64,000 nucleotides of DNA from Massilia violaceinigra (GCF_002752675.1 NZ_CP024608.1:1116001-1180000), one strand, 5' to 3'; shown: positions 1 through 9,658, numbered from the stretch's first letter. Program-made: numbers and translations. Notes: generated by a model not told the origin, from the letters alone.

Positions 1-202
1 AGTCACCGCCATCCTGGCGGCGCAGACGGGGCTCGAAAGCAGCATCGTGGAACTGGCGGCGCAGCGCTATTCGTATGGCGTCAAGGCAGTGACGCCGGAA
101 GTCATTGGCGAGCAGCAGAAGATCGCCGATGTCTTCGCCAGTCTCAAACTGATTCCGAAACCGATTGTCGTCAAGGACGCGCAGCTGGCGTTCAAGCTTT
201 AA
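1..202 (+). CDS. ssuA: Aliphatic sulfonate ABC transporter substrate-binding protein, C-terminal part
   Basis: Only the last 66 codons are present (frame starts at base 2, TAA at 200-202); the start lies before the window. The residues ([19 protein letters not shown], then a closing [14 protein letters not shown]) fit the last lobe of the periplasmic SsuA family, which captures alkanesulfonates for import. The monooxygenase, permease and ATPase of the same pathway follow directly, with the next gene only 16 nt away. The assignment leans heavily on that context because so little of the protein is visible. Confidence 0.75.
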   Translation, partial: VTAILAAQTGLESSIVELAAQRYSYGVKAVTPEVIGEQQKIADVFASLKLIPKPIVVKDAQLAFKL

Positions 203-218
203 ATTCAGGAGTATTTCC

Positions 219-1367
219 ATGTCGTTGAATGTGTTCTGGTTTATCCCCACCCATAGCGATAGCCGCTATCTTGGTACCAGCAAGGGTGCGCGCAGTGTCG
301 ATGCCGACTATCTGCGCCAGGTCGCCGTTGCAGCCGATACCCTCGGCTACGACGGTGTCCTTCTGCCAACCGGGCGTTCCTGCGAGGACGCCTGGGTGGT
401 GGCCTCGTCGCTCATGGCCGTCACGCAGAAGCTCAAGTTCCTGGTGGCGATCCGTCCCGGCCTGTCGACGCCAGGGCTGGCGGTGCGCATGGCGTCCACG
501 TTCGACCGCCTGTCGAACGGGCGCCTTTTGATCAATGTGGTGACGGGAGGCGACCAGGGCGAGCTGGAAGCGGATGGCTTGTTTGCGGATCACAGCAAAC
601 GTTACGAAATTTCGGATGAATTCTTCCGCATCTGGCGCGCCACCATGGCGGGCGAGGGCGGCGCGGCGGGTTACGACTTCGAGGGCAAGCACTTGCAGGT
701 CAAGGGCGCTAAGACCTTGTATCCGCCGGTGCAAAAACCGTATCCGCCGCTGTACTTCGGCGGCTCGTCCGAGCCGGCGCACGAACTGGCGGCCGAGCAG
801 ATGGACGTGTACCTGACCTGGGGCGAGCCGCCGGCCGCGGTGGCCGAGAAGCTGGCCGATATCCGCGCGCGCGCCGCCAAACACGGACGCACATTGCGCT
901 TCGGGATTCGCCTGCACGTGATCGTGCGCGAAACGAATGAGGCGGCGTGGCGCGCGGCCGACGAATTAATCAGCCATTTGGATGACGAGATTATCGCCAA
1001 GGCGCAGGCGGCCTTCGCCAAGATGGATTCGGTGGGCCAGCGCCGCATGGCAGCCCTGCACGGCGGCCGGCGCGACCAGCTCGAAGTGTCGCCCAACCTG
1101 TGGGCCGGCGTGGGCCTGGTGCGCGGCGGCGCCGGCACCGCGCTGGTGGGCGACGCCGAAACGGTGGCCGCGCGCATGCAGGAATATGCGGACCTGGGCA
1201 TCGAGACCTTCATCCTGTCCGGCTATCCGCACCTGGAAGAATCGTACCGCTTCGCCGAACTGGTGTTTCCGCTGCTGGGCAAGGGCAAGCAAGCCGGCGA
1301 GCAGTCGATCACCGGGCCGTTCGGCGAGATGATGGCCAGCGATATCTTGCCGAAGAAGGCGGCCTGA
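219..1367 (+). CDS. ssuD: FMNH2-dependent alkanesulfonate monooxygenase
   Basis: Flavin-dependent TIM-barrel enzyme of the bacterial luciferase family. It releases sulfite from C1-substituted alkanesulfonates using FMNH2 supplied by a separate reductase, and acts in the cytoplasm. The N-terminus [19 protein letters not shown] and the segment [18 protein letters not shown] are characteristic of SsuD. Length is 382 residues, as expected for the family. The ATG at 219 is chosen because AGGAG sits at 206-210; the frame is open further upstream, but that stretch overlaps ssuA. The stop is 2 nt before the ssuC start, indicating one operon. No reductase (ssuE) is visible here, so FMNH2 must come from elsewhere. 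Confidence 0.95.
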   Translation: MSLNVFWFIPTHSDSRYLGTSKGARSVDADYLRQVAVAADTLGYDGVLLPTGRSCEDAWVVASSLMAVTQKLKFLVAIRPGLSTPGLAVRMASTFDRLSNGRLLINVVTGGDQGELEADGLFADHSKRYEISDEFFRIWRATMAGEGGAAGYDFEGKHLQVKGAKTLYPPVQKPYPPLYFGGSSEPAHELAAEQMDVYLTWGEPPAAVAEKLADIRARAAKHGRTLRFGIRLHVIVRETNEAAWRAADELISHLDDEIIAKAQAAFAKMDSVGQRRMAALHGGRRDQLEVSPNLWAGVGLVRGGAGTALVGDAETVAARMQEYADLGIETFILSGYPHLEESYRFAELVFPLLGKGKQAGEQSITGPFGEMMASDILPKKAA

Positions 1368-1369
1368 CC

Positions 1370-2143
1370 ATGGCCGGCGCTGGCGTGCCTCGGCCATCGG
1401 CACTGGCACCATGGGCGTTGCCGGTTGGCCTGATCCTGGCCTGGCAGATTGCGGCGCAGGCGGGCTGGCTGTCGAGCCGCATCCTGCCGGAGCCGTGGGC
1501 CGTGGCAAAGGCGTTCTGGACCCTGGCCGTGTCGGGCGAGCTGTGGCAGCACTTGCGCACCAGCCTGTGGCGCGCGGTGAACGGCTTTGCCATCGGCGCC
1601 GGGCTGGGTTTGCTGTTGGGGTTGCTGAACGGCAGCGTCAGGCGCGCGGAAACCTTGCTCGACACCACCTTGCAAATGATCCGCAACATTCCGGCGCTGG
1701 CCCTGATTCCGCTGGTGATCCTGTGGTTTGGCATCGACGAAACCGCAAAGGTGTTCCTGCTGGCGATCGGCGTGTTTTTTCCGGTATATCTGAATACGTT
1801 TCACGGCATCCGCTCGGCCGACCAGGGGCTGATCGAGATGGCGCGCAGTTATGGCTTGTCCGGCTGGCCGCTGTACCGCGATGTGATCCTGCCGGCGGCG
1901 CTGCCGTCGATCCTGGTGGGTGTGCGTTTTTCGCTGGGGCTGGTATGGGTGCTGCTGATCGTGGCCGAAACCATTTCCGCCCAGGCCGGCATCGGCTACA
2001 TGACCATGAATGCGCGGGAGTTCCTGCAAACCGATGTCGTGCTGGTTGGCATTTTGCTGTATGCCCTGCTGGGCAAGGCCGCCGATCTGTTGTCGCGCGG
2101 GATGGAAAAGCACTTCTTGCGCTGGAATCCGGCGTACCGCTAA
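1370..2143 (+). CDS. ssuC: Aliphatic sulfonate ABC transporter permease
   Basis: Inner-membrane permease of the SsuABC importer, 257 residues. Hydrophobic segments are spread along the protein. The cytoplasmic coupling (EAA) loop is seen as ARSYGLSGWPLYRDVILPAA followed by LPS, the form used by BPD_transp_1 permeases of sulfonate, nitrate and taurine systems. The ATG at 1370 follows the ssuD stop after 2 nt, so translation is probably coupled. The open frame extends upstream into ssuD in another frame and that extension is discarded. SsuB, encoded 18 nt downstream, is the partner ATPase. Confidence 0.93.
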   Translation: MAGAGVPRPSALAPWALPVGLILAWQIAAQAGWLSSRILPEPWAVAKAFWTLAVSGELWQHLRTSLWRAVNGFAIGAGLGLLLGLLNGSVRRAETLLDTTLQMIRNIPALALIPLVILWFGIDETAKVFLLAIGVFFPVYLNTFHGIRSADQGLIEMARSYGLSGWPLYRDVILPAALPSILVGVRFSLGLVWVLLIVAETISAQAGIGYMTMNAREFLQTDVVLVGILLYALLGKAADLLSRGMEKHFLRWNPAYR

Positions 2144-2161
2144 TCAAGCTCGGGAAACAGC

Positions 2162-2920
2162 ATGCAAATCAATCGTATCGAAGAACGTACCGTTGGGGCG
2201 GCCGCCGCGCTGGGGCAGCATGGGGTGGGCGTGTCGCTGCGCGGCGTGACGAAAAGCTATGCCGGACGTGAAGTGCTGGGTGGAGTCGACCTGGAACTGG
2301 CGCCCGGCGAGTTCGTGGCCGTGATCGGACGCAGTGGTTGCGGCAAGAGCACCTTGCTGCGCACCATCGCGCAACTCGAGTCCTTGGATGCCGGCCAGAT
2401 CCGCATCGGCGACGGCTTGCGCGATCCGGAGGTGCGCATCATGTTCCAGGAAGCGCGCCTGTTGCCGTGGAAGAGCGTGCTGGAAAACGTGGCGCTGGGG
2501 TTGCCGGGTTCGCGCGAGCGCGCCGCGGCAGCGCTGGAAACGGTCGGCCTGGCGGGGCGGGCAGGCGACTGGCCGACCGAACTGTCCGGCGGGCAGCGCC
2601 AGCGCGTGGCCCTGGCGCGGGCGCTGGTGCACGAGCCGCAACTGTTGCTGCTCGACGAGCCGCTGGGCGCGCTCGATGCGCTGACCCGCATCGAGATGCA
2701 GCAACTGATCGAATCGCTATGGCTGGCGCGCGGCTTTACCGCCGTGCTGGTCACGCACGATGTGCAGGAAGCGCTGGCCCTGGCCGACCGCGTGCTGCTG
2801 GTTGAGGACGGTCGCATCAGCCAGGATTTGCACGTGGACTTGCCGCGTTCGGGCAGGCGCGGTAGCGCTCCCTTTGCCGCGCTGGAACAGAGCGTGCTGG
2901 CAAGGGTATTGCACAAGTGA
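2162..2920 (+). CDS. ssuB: Aliphatic sulfonate ABC transporter ATP-binding protein
   Basis: ATPase that powers SsuC, 252 residues. Walker A is GRSGCGKST, the Q-loop lies in [10 protein letters not shown], the signature is [15 protein letters not shown], Walker B is [12 protein letters not shown], and the switch histidine is in [16 protein letters not shown] is typical of the nitrate/sulfonate/taurine ATPase group. A non-conserved N-terminal stretch of about 25 residues precedes the ATPase core, so a later start cannot be excluded. It is the last gene of the ssu operon in the window. Confidence 0.93.
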   Translation: MQINRIEERTVGAAAALGQHGVGVSLRGVTKSYAGREVLGGVDLELAPGEFVAVIGRSGCGKSTLLRTIAQLESLDAGQIRIGDGLRDPEVRIMFQEARLLPWKSVLENVALGLPGSRERAAAALETVGLAGRAGDWPTELSGGQRQRVALARALVHEPQLLLLDEPLGALDALTRIEMQQLIESLWLARGFTAVLVTHDVQEALALADRVLLVEDGRISQDLHVDLPRSGRRGSAPFAALEQSVLARVLHK

Positions 2921-2943
2921 ACGAGGTTCGGCGTTGCGGCAGA

Positions 2944-3135
2944 TTACTCGCCTGATACGGGGCAGTGCCTACGGAAAGCGTGACCCACGGGCATTGAGCA
3001 CGGTAGCGGACATTCTTCGGTGCCGGACGGCTCCAGAATCACCCGCCGCACGTGGCCGGCCAGAAGCACGTCCTGCGCGGACGCGTGCGACATGGTGCCC
3101 AGGACGATAAGGGCAAGTGCTCTGAAAAGGCGCAT
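2944..3135 (-). CDS. Small secreted protein of unknown function
   Basis: 63 residues. The first 21 look like a Sec signal peptide (MRLFRALALIVLGTMSHASA, then Q). The mature part has two cysteines spaced ECPLPC and a third near the end, so a disulfide is possible. An AGAAAG-like ribosome site lies just upstream of the ATG. It converges with ssuB. I do not recognise a family. The signal peptide and codon use support a real gene, but its small size leaves doubt. Confidence 0.45.
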   Translation of the reverse strand: MRLFRALALIVLGTMSHASAQDVLLAGHVRRVILEPSGTEECPLPCSMPVGHAFRRHCPVSGE

Positions 3136-3196
3136 TGCGGGCTTTCTGCGGTTGAAATTGCGATAATACCAACCATATCATCTTATTAATCACAAA

Positions 3197-3427
3197 ACCC
3201 GTTTTTTTGAAGCCTTCAGAAAACGCCTTTTCTTGTTTGTTGCCATCGCTGAAGCGGGTAGTCCTTGGACAGCTGCCGAAAGCACGGATGTGCCGCCCGC
3301 CACGGTCACGCGGCCTGCCGGCGCCGGTGCGCGCTGCCCGATCACCTGGGGTTTTTCATCGCCGCAAATCCGCTCTGAACGGGCAGAAGTGCGCACGATA
3401 GAGTTCCTTCTGAAGAACATTCACTGA
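3197..3427 (+). pseudogene. Possible remnant of a LysR-type regulator N-terminus
   Basis: The frame from about 3197 to the TGA at 3425-3427 reads RLFLFVAIAEAGSPWTAAES then TDVPPATVTR. This closely resembles the winged-helix start of LysR regulators (usual pattern FVAVAEAGSFTAAAERLGVPPATVSR). After about 35 matching residues the similarity ends, and no effector-binding domain follows. There is no convincing start codon or ribosome site. I read it as a decayed fragment; the match could still be chance in a short stretch. Confidence 0.4.
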
Positions 3428-3445
3428 AGGGGTTAGAATGTTCCC

Positions 3446-4258
3446 ATGAAGATTCGTGTCGCTACCTATAATATCCACAAAGGCGTGTCCTCCATCCGGA
3501 GCACACCACGCGTGCTGGCCCTGAAAAAGGCCATTGCCCAATTCGACGCCGACGTCGTGTTCCTGCAGGAAGTGCAGGGCAAGCACGACCGCAACTCGGC
3601 GAAGTTCGGCGACGAGAGCCGCGGACACCGGCACTGGCCCGAGCGCGCCCAGCACGAGTATTTCGCGGGCGACTCGCATCATTCCGCCTACGGCATGAAC
3701 GCGGTGTACGATCACGGTCACCACGGCAATGCCTTGCTGTCGGCGTATCCCATCGGCGGCACGCATAATCATGACGTGTCGGACCATGCATACGAGCAGC
3801 GCGGCATCCTGCACTGCATCCTCGATACGCCCAAATGCCAGGTGCATTGCTACGTGGTCCACCTGGGCCTGTTCGAATCGGGACGCGGACGCCAGACGCA
3901 GGCGCTCATCGACTGCGTGAAGGCATCGGCGCCGAATGGCGAGCCTGTCATCATCGCGGGCGACTTCAACGACTGGCGCAACAACCTCAGCGACAAGCTG
4001 CGCAATGAGCTCGGTGTGGTTGAAGTCTTCGACGAACTGGGTGCGCGTTCGCGCCTGGGCGATCTGGTGCGCAGCTTTTCGGGACGCGAGAAAACGGTCA
4101 CGCCGGCGCGCACCTTCCCCGCCGCGCTGCCGTTCTTCCGCCTCGACCGCATTTACGTGCGCGGCTTCAAGGTGGACGGGGCCGAGGTCCTGCATGGTGC
4201 GTTATGGGCCAAATTATCGGACCACGCCCCGATCGTGGCCAACCTCAAGCTGGCCTGA
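3446..4258 (+). CDS. Endonuclease/exonuclease/phosphatase family protein (YbhP-like)
   Basis: 270 residues with the EEP fold hallmarks in order: ATYNIHKG near the N-terminus, VVFLQEVQG (metal-binding Glu), GNALLSAYPI, VVHLGLF, IIAGDFNDW (Asp/Asn pair), LDRIYV and LSDHAPIVANL (catalytic Asp-His). This is the YbhP group, which in E. coli neighbours cardiolipin synthase ClsB, as here (27 nt to the next gene). The substrate is not known from sequence; phospholipid head groups or nucleic acid are possible. No signal peptide is seen. Confidence 0.88.
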   Translation: MKIRVATYNIHKGVSSIRSTPRVLALKKAIAQFDADVVFLQEVQGKHDRNSAKFGDESRGHRHWPERAQHEYFAGDSHHSAYGMNAVYDHGHHGNALLSAYPIGGTHNHDVSDHAYEQRGILHCILDTPKCQVHCYVVHLGLFESGRGRQTQALIDCVKASAPNGEPVIIAGDFNDWRNNLSDKLRNELGVVEVFDELGARSRLGDLVRSFSGREKTVTPARTFPAALPFFRLDRIYVRGFKVDGAEVLHGALWAKLSDHAPIVANLKLA

Positions 4259-4284
4259 GGCTTTGCAACCAAACATGAAGCACT

Positions 4285-5445
4285 ATGCGCCCGGTCCATT
4301 ACACCGCCCACAACGATATCGCCCTGCTTGAAACCGGACTGGAATTTTTCCCTGCGCTGATCGCGGCCATTGATGGTGCGCAGTACGATATCTATTTCGA
4401 AACTTATATCTTTGCGGACGACGCCACCGGCCGCTCCGTGGCCGACGCCCTGTGCCGCGCCGGCCAGCGCGGCGTCAAGGTGCGCGTAGTCACCGACTGG
4501 TGGGGCACCGGACACGCGCAGTCGACCCGCCTGGGCATCGCGTTCGCGGCCGCCAACGTGCGCTTTCGCGCCTTCAACGCCTGGTTCAAACGCGGCGTGA
4601 CCCGCACCCACCGCAAGATTGTCGTGGTCGACCGCGCCGTGGCGTTTGTCGGCGGCATCAACGTCAACGATGACTGGTACTGCGATTACGACCCGGGCAA
4701 ACGCTTGCCGGCGCCGCGCTGGGACTTCGCGGTGCAGGTGCGCGGCCCGCTGGTGGCGGCCATCCATCATGAAATGCAGACCCAGTGGGCGCGCGTGGGC
4801 CACCTGGGGCTGATGAAACGGATCGGTCTGTTCCGCGAAATGCGCAAGGACCAGTCGCTCGAAGGCGACAAGCCGATGCAGGCCGCGTTCGTGGTGCGCG
4901 ACAGCTTGCGCAACCGCCACACGATCCAGCGCGCCTACCTGCACGCGATCGGCCATGCCAAGAAGAGCGTGCTGCTGGTCAATCCGTACTTTGCCCCCGG
5001 ACACAAATTCCGCAAGGCGCTGGCGATTGCCGCCGAGCGCGGGGTCGAGGTGAAGCTGCTGATCGGGGTGGGCGAAATCAAGCTGCAAGACATGGTGGCG
5101 CGCTCGTTCTACCCGAAACTGCTCGACAGCGGGGTCGAGGTCTACGAATACCGCAAGACCCAGCTGCACGCCAAGGTGGCCGTGGTCGACGACGACTGGT
5201 CGACGGTCGGGTCGAGCAATTGCGATGGCTTGTCGCTGTTTTTGAACCAGGAAGCCAATGTGGTCGTCAAGGACGAGGAATTCGCCCGCACCATGCGCGA
5301 ACACATCCGGCGCGGCATTGCCGACGGCGTTATGATTTGCCGGGAAGATTTTGAACACGTGGGATGGGTACGGCGCAGCGGTTACGAGGTGGCGTATTTC
5401 TTCTATAAAATGGCGATGCGGATTTTCGCTATAGGATATGCCTGA
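4285..5445 (+). CDS. clsB: Cardiolipin synthase B
   Basis: Phospholipase-D superfamily enzyme that makes cardiolipin by phosphatidyl transfer; 386 residues. Both HKD motifs are present: THRKIVVVDRAVAFVGGINV around residue 110 and LHAKVAVVDDDWSTVGSSN around residue 293. There is no N-terminal pair of membrane helices, which separates it from ClsA and fits ClsB. The stop overlaps the next ATG by one base. The upstream EEP gene is the usual partner of clsB, so the three genes probably form one transcript. Confidence 0.92.
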   Translation: MRPVHYTAHNDIALLETGLEFFPALIAAIDGAQYDIYFETYIFADDATGRSVADALCRAGQRGVKVRVVTDWWGTGHAQSTRLGIAFAAANVRFRAFNAWFKRGVTRTHRKIVVVDRAVAFVGGINVNDDWYCDYDPGKRLPAPRWDFAVQVRGPLVAAIHHEMQTQWARVGHLGLMKRIGLFREMRKDQSLEGDKPMQAAFVVRDSLRNRHTIQRAYLHAIGHAKKSVLLVNPYFAPGHKFRKALAIAAERGVEVKLLIGVGEIKLQDMVARSFYPKLLDSGVEVYEYRKTQLHAKVAVVDDDWSTVGSSNCDGLSLFLNQEANVVVKDEEFARTMREHIRRGIADGVMICREDFEHVGWVRRSGYEVAYFFYKMAMRIFAIGYA

Positions 5446-5819
5446 TGGACAATGTACGAATAGACAAATGGTTATGGGCGGCGCGCTTTTTCAAGACGCG
5501 TTCGCTGGCGACGGATGCGGTCGATACGGGCAAGGTGCGCCTCGACGGCGAGCGCATCAAGCCGGCGCGCACGGTCAAGCTGGACGACAAGCTGACCATC
5601 GACAACGGCGCCGAGACGTGGGAAGTGCGCGTGATGGGCATTTCCGACGTGCGCGGCGGCGCCCCGGTGGCGCGCACCTTGTACGAGGAGACCGAAGAGA
5701 GCGTGAGCAAGCGTGAAAACGACCTGGAAGCGCGCAAGCTGTACCGCGAGCCGGGAACCACCATCAAGGGGCGCCCGACCAAGCGCGACCGGCGGGCGAT
5801 CAGCAAGGCCGGCGAGTAG
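5445..5819 (+). CDS. S4-domain RNA-binding protein, Hsp15 family
   Basis: 124 residues. The N-terminal S4 domain (VRIDKWLWAARFFKTRSLAT, then GKVRLDGERIKPARTVKLDD) is followed by a basic C-terminal tail ending PTKRDRRAISKAGE. This matches the Hsp15/HslR family, which binds stalled 50S subunits carrying nascent peptidyl-tRNA. Its ATG overlaps the clsB stop (TGATG), so translation is probably coupled. Downstream, GGGAACG at 5837-5843 and CGTTCCC at 5858-5864 can form a hairpin between this gene and the convergent one. Confidence 0.9.
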   Translation: MDNVRIDKWLWAARFFKTRSLATDAVDTGKVRLDGERIKPARTVKLDDKLTIDNGAETWEVRVMGISDVRGGAPVARTLYEETEESVSKRENDLEARKLYREPGTTIKGRPTKRDRRAISKAGE

Positions 5820-5906
5820 CCAGCCTTGCCGCTGCCGGGAACGGTATCCGACGCATGCGTTCCCGTCATCCCGGGGCGCGGCCTTACGGCCGACGCGGGG
5901 TTTGCG

Positions 5907-6551
5907 CTATTTCCAGGTAAATTTAAAGACGTTTTCTTCCTGCGTATAGCTCAGGCTGGCCGACTCGTATTCCGGGATGTTCTTTGCATGAGGCTTGCCG
6001 TCCTTCCAATAGAAGTGAAGCGAGCCGTTCGGGTCTTCATATTCGCCGTTCGGTTTCCTGACGAAGATTGCCGTGACGAGGGGCTTGGTATCGATATCGG
6101 TCTCTTTCAGCGTGGCGAATGCGCGCGCGATATTCGGATCGGCTCCTTCTTCCGGTTCGGGATTCGGCTGGATGACCGAGCCGAATCCTGCGCTTTGAAG
6201 CGTCATGCTGCGGCCTTGGCCGGTGCTGTCGCTGAACTCGAATAACAGGGCGTGGTGCCCGGCTTTATTGAGCACGATAAATGCGCTCATGCCCCCGATA
6301 TCGATATTGCCCGTGTCGGCAATCAGCTCTTTCGATGGATTCCCGTAATTCGCACGATAGAACGCTACGACCTTGCATGCGGAGCCGATTTTCACTGAAT
6401 TCAATTTGTCATTGAGGGGGCGGTAGCTGCGATAAATATCGACTTGTGCGCCAAGCGTGGACAGATAAGCCTTGCCGTCAAAATTCCGGCCTTCGTAGAA
6501 AATAACCTCGTCGTGGCCGGGAGAAGTGAGCGTAGTTTCTGTCAATGACAT
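5907..6551 (-). CDS. Beta/gamma-crystallin-fold protein
   Basis: 214 residues, no signal peptide. The N-terminal half has crystallin-like Greek-key features: EVIFYEGRNFDGKAYLSTLG, then RPLNDKLNSVKIGSACKVVA and FYRANYG. The C-terminal half (about residue 115 on) is unassigned and ends in aromatic, charged residues (FYWKDGKPHAKN and VFKFTWK). The ATG is preceded by GGATAA. Bacterial proteins of this type often bind calcium or act as stress or spore-coat proteins, but the canonical calcium motif is not clear here. Codon use is less GC-rich than its neighbours. Function unknown. Confidence 0.65.
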   Translation of the reverse strand: MSLTETTLTSPGHDEVIFYEGRNFDGKAYLSTLGAQVDIYRSYRPLNDKLNSVKIGSACKVVAFYRANYGNPSKELIADTGNIDIGGMSAFIVLNKAGHHALLFEFSDSTGQGRSMTLQSAGFGSVIQPNPEPEEGADPNIARAFATLKETDIDTKPLVTAIFVRKPNGEYEDPNGSLHFYWKDGKPHAKNIPEYESASLSYTQEENVFKFTWK

Positions 6552-7149
6552 AGTTTATCCTTGATAAAATAATTTCATTTGCCCTGTTTATTCACCATGC
6601 GCTTTAGGGTCGACGCGCGGGTGCGGCGGCGTGATGTCCTTGTCCATTGCAACATTGTCAACAACATACCGCCTCGATCCGTCGGCTGGAAGTGTCACTG
6701 ATGACATCCCCCAAGTTCGACAAATATTGCTTTGTGTGCAATATTACGCTTAATTCAATAGTGAATAACCCCCACAATGATGAGCTATCGCTGCCTGGCG
6801 CAGCTGTGCTTTGAACGTCGTCGCGGGTGCCTGTCGACTACGCCGCTGGCCAGGGCAATCCTGCTAGCCTCGGGTCTGACCGGTTCCACAAGATTTTTGC
6901 CACCGAGTTGCATGAAGTGCACGGACGCACAAAAAACGGCATGGCGCCTTGCCCGCCTCGACGGCCCGTAGCATACGCAAAGCCCCGGAAATTCCTGGTA
7001 TTGCTGCACCGCAGCAATAGACTCCCACCTCTAAGTTCCCGTTTGACATTTGCCTTGTAGTGGATAATAGTACGAGCGTTCGGATTTCATTCAACGGGTC
7101 GCATTTTCAACTACCATCGGGACCATCTATTAACACTTCAGTCAAATTC
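6552..7149. other. Intergenic stretch without a supported gene
   Basis: About 600 bases between the divergent crystallin and TetR genes. The short open frames here (for example 6785-7009 minus and 6827-7060 plus) have no ribosome sites, no family resemblance and unconvincing composition. A promoter-like TTGACA lies at 7043-7048 near the TetR end. Nothing else was recognised. Confidence 0.5.
7043..7070 (+). promoter_or_regulatory. Possible promoter upstream of the TetR gene
   Basis: A perfect -35 TTGACA at 7043-7048 is followed by the AT-rich stretch GATAATAG at 7063-7070. The -10 placement is imperfect: the spacer is 14 to 16 bases depending on the hexamer chosen. It lies about 80 bases before the TetR ATG. 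Confidence 0.3.
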
Positions 7150-7767
7150 ATGCGCAAGGGCGAGCTCACGCGGGCAGCCATTCTGGACGTCGCGCTCGAC
7201 CTCGCCAGCCGCGACGGTCTCGAAGGGCTGACGATTGGTTTACTCGCGGACAAAATGAACATGAGCAAGTCCGGCGTGTTCGCGCACTTCGGTTCGCGCG
7301 AAGACTTGCAGATGGAAGTGCTCAAGCTCTACCACCACCGTTTCGAGCAGGAAGTGTTTTTCCCGAGCGTCAAGGAACCTCGCGGCCTGTCGCGCCTCAA
7401 AGCCATGTATGCCCGCTGGATCAAGCGCGTCAGCGTCGAGATCGCCTCCGGCTGTATCTATATTAGTGGCGCCGTCGAATACGACGACCGTCCGGGCCCG
7501 ATCCGCGAAGAACTGGTGTCGATGGTGCGTGCGTGGCAGGGAGCACTGCTAAGATGTGTGGAGCAAACCATCGAGTGCGGCGACCTCAAGGCAGATACCG
7601 ACGCCAACCAGATGGTCTACGAGATGTATGGCTTGATCCTGGCGTTGCACCACGATGCGCGGTTCCTGCGTCGGCCGGGCAGCGTCGATCGCGCGCGCAG
7701 CGGCTTTGAGCGCCTGATCATGAATTACCAGAATCCGTCCAAGAATCAACCGAATCAAGCGCAGTAA
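7150..7767 (+). CDS. TetR/AcrR family regulator, likely of beta-oxidation genes
   Basis: 205 residues. The N-terminal DNA-binding helices read TRAAILDVALDLASRDGLEG then LLADKMNMSKSGVFAHFGSR, the classical TetR helix-turn-helix. The rest is an all-helical ligand domain. The ATG at 7150 is preferred because the family normally begins MRKGE near this point; in-frame GTG codons upstream lack a ribosome site. It sits about 100 bases before the acyl-CoA dehydrogenase in the same direction, so it probably controls the following fatty-acid genes with an acyl-CoA as ligand. That ligand is an inference. Confidence 0.88.
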   Translation: MRKGELTRAAILDVALDLASRDGLEGLTIGLLADKMNMSKSGVFAHFGSREDLQMEVLKLYHHRFEQEVFFPSVKEPRGLSRLKAMYARWIKRVSVEIASGCIYISGAVEYDDRPGPIREELVSMVRAWQGALLRCVEQTIECGDLKADTDANQMVYEMYGLILALHHDARFLRRPGSVDRARSGFERLIMNYQNPSKNQPNQAQ

Positions 7768-7867
7768 GCGAATCGGGCGCAGTAACTGAATCAATCGAGT
7801 CAACACCTTGCCGGGTCCAGCACGTCGCTGGCCTGGTCACCAACCATACGTTCGTCAGGAGAAAATC

Positions 7868-9658
7868 ATGGGTCAATACGTCGCGCCAATTCGGGATATG
7901 CAGTTCGTGCTGCACGAGTTCCTCAATGTATCCGACGAATTGAAGCAGTTGCCTAAATTCGAAGATGTCGACGCCGACATCATCAACCAGGTGCTGGAAG
8001 AGGGTGCCAAGTTCACGCAGGACGTGCTGTTCCCGCTGAACCACTCGGGCGACCGCGAAGGTTGCCACTATGATGCGGCGACCAAGTCGGTGACCACGCC
8101 AAAAGGCTTCAAGGAAGCCTACAAGCAGTATGTCGAAGGCGGCTGGGCTGCGCTCGCGTGTGACCCGGAATACGGCGGCCAGGGCTTGCCGGTCGTGCTG
8201 AACAACTCGTTCTACGAAATGCTCAACTCCTCCAACCAGGCATGGTCGATGTACCCTGGCCTGTCGCACGGCGCCTACGAGTGCCTGCTGGAGCACGGTA
8301 CCGACGAACAGAAAAAAACCTACCTGCCGAAACTGGTCTCGGGCGAATGGACCGGCACCATGTGCCTGACCGAATCGCACTGCGGCACCGACCTGGGCAT
8401 GCTGCGTTCCAAAGCGCTGCCGCAGGACGACGGTTCGTGGCTGATCACCGGCTCGAAGATCTTCATCTCGGCCGGCGAACATGACGTCGCCGAAAACATC
8501 CTGCACCTGGTGCTGGCACGCGTGCCGGACGCACCGGAAGGCTCCAAAGGCATTTCGCTGTTCCTGGTGCCAAAATTCCTGCCGAACGCGGACGGCACCC
8601 TGGGCGAGCGCAATCCGATTTTCTGCGGCGCGATCGAAGAAAAAATGGGCATCCACGGTAACTCGACCTGCCAGATGAACCTGGACGGCGCCCGCGGCTG
8701 GATCATCGGCCAGCCGAACAAGGGCCTCAACGCCATGTTCGTGTTCATGAACGCCGCCCGCCTGGGCGTGGGCATGCAGTCGCTGGGCCTGACCGAAGTG
8801 GCGTACCAGAACGCGCTGGTGTATGCGAAAGACCGCATCCAGATGCGCAGCCTGTCGGGCGTGAAAGCGCCTGAAAAGCAAGCCGACCCGATCATCGTGC
8901 ACGCCGACGTGCGCCGCATGCTGCTTACCGCCAAGGCCTACGCCGAAGGCGCGCGCGCATTCACTTCGTACGCCGCGCTGCAGATCGACCGCGAACTGCA
9001 CCACCCTGACGAAGAAGTGCGCAAGGACGCGGCCGACGAAGTCGCGCTGCTCACGCCAATCATCAAGGCCTTCATCACCGACAACGGCTGGATCGCGACC
9101 TCGGAAGCGATGCAGGTCTACGGCGGCCACGGCTACATCTCCGAGTGGGGCATGGAGCAGTACGTGCGCGACGCGCGTATCAACCTGATTTACGAAGGCA
9201 CCAACACGATCCAGTCGCTCGACCTGCTGGGCCGCAAAGTGTTGATGGACAACGGCGCCAAGCTGCGCAAGTTCGGCGAGAAGATCAAGAACTTCGTCGA
9301 AGAAAACGGCACCGACGAAGCGCTGTCGGAGTTCATCACGCCGCTGGGCGACCTGGGTGACAAGGTCACCAAGCTGACCATGGAAATCGGCATGAAGGCG
9401 TTCCAGAATCCGGATGAAGTGGGCGCGGCGGCGGTTCCTTACCTGCGCGTTGTCGGTCACCTGATCTACAGCTACTTCTTCGCGCAGATGGCGAAGATCG
9501 CGCTGGCCAAGCAAGACTCGGGCGATAACTTCTACAAAGCCAAACTGGCGACCGCGCGCTTCTACTTCGCCCGTCTGCAGCCTGAAACGGCAATGCTGAT
9601 CCGCCAGGCGCGTTCCGGCTCGGCCAACCTGATGGCGCTTGACGCCGACTTGTTCTAA
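7868..9658 (+). CDS. Acyl-CoA dehydrogenase
   Basis: 596-residue FAD enzyme for the first step of beta-oxidation. It is the long bacterial type with an extra C-terminal domain and is distinct from E. coli FadE. Visible features are MCLTESHCGTDLGMLRSKAL (substrate/FAD region), WLITGSKIFISAG, the VYGGHGYISEWGMEQYVRDA stretch, and the segment with the catalytic Glu, INLIYEGTNTIQSLDLLGRK. AGGAG precedes the ATG at 7868; the open frame begins earlier, but the upstream residues are not conserved. It starts a run of fatty-acid genes reaching the thiolase. Confidence 0.93.
   Translation: MGQYVAPIRDMQFVLHEFLNVSDELKQLPKFEDVDADIINQVLEEGAKFTQDVLFPLNHSGDREGCHYDAATKSVTTPKGFKEAYKQYVEGGWAALACDPEYGGQGLPVVLNNSFYEMLNSSNQAWSMYPGLSHGAYECLLEHGTDEQKKTYLPKLVSGEWTGTMCLTESHCGTDLGMLRSKALPQDDGSWLITGSKIFISAGEHDVAENILHLVLARVPDAPEGSKGISLFLVPKFLPNADGTLGERNPIFCGAIEEKMGIHGNSTCQMNLDGARGWIIGQPNKGLNAMFVFMNAARLGVGMQSLGLTEVAYQNALVYAKDRIQMRSLSGVKAPEKQADPIIVHADVRRMLLTAKAYAEGARAFTSYAALQIDRELHHPDEEVRKDAADEVALLTPIIKAFITDNGWIATSEAMQVYGGHGYISEWGMEQYVRDARINLIYEGTNTIQSLDLLGRKVLMDNGAKLRKFGEKIKNFVEENGTDEALSEFITPLGDLGDKVTKLTMEIGMKAFQNPDEVGAAAVPYLRVVGHLIYSYFFAQMAKIALAKQDSGDNFYKAKLATARFYFARLQPETAMLIRQARSGSANLMALDADLF

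Noticed and set aside
6777..7060. Short open frames in the gap before the TetR gene
   Set aside because: No ribosome sites, no similarity, and they overlap each other on both strands.
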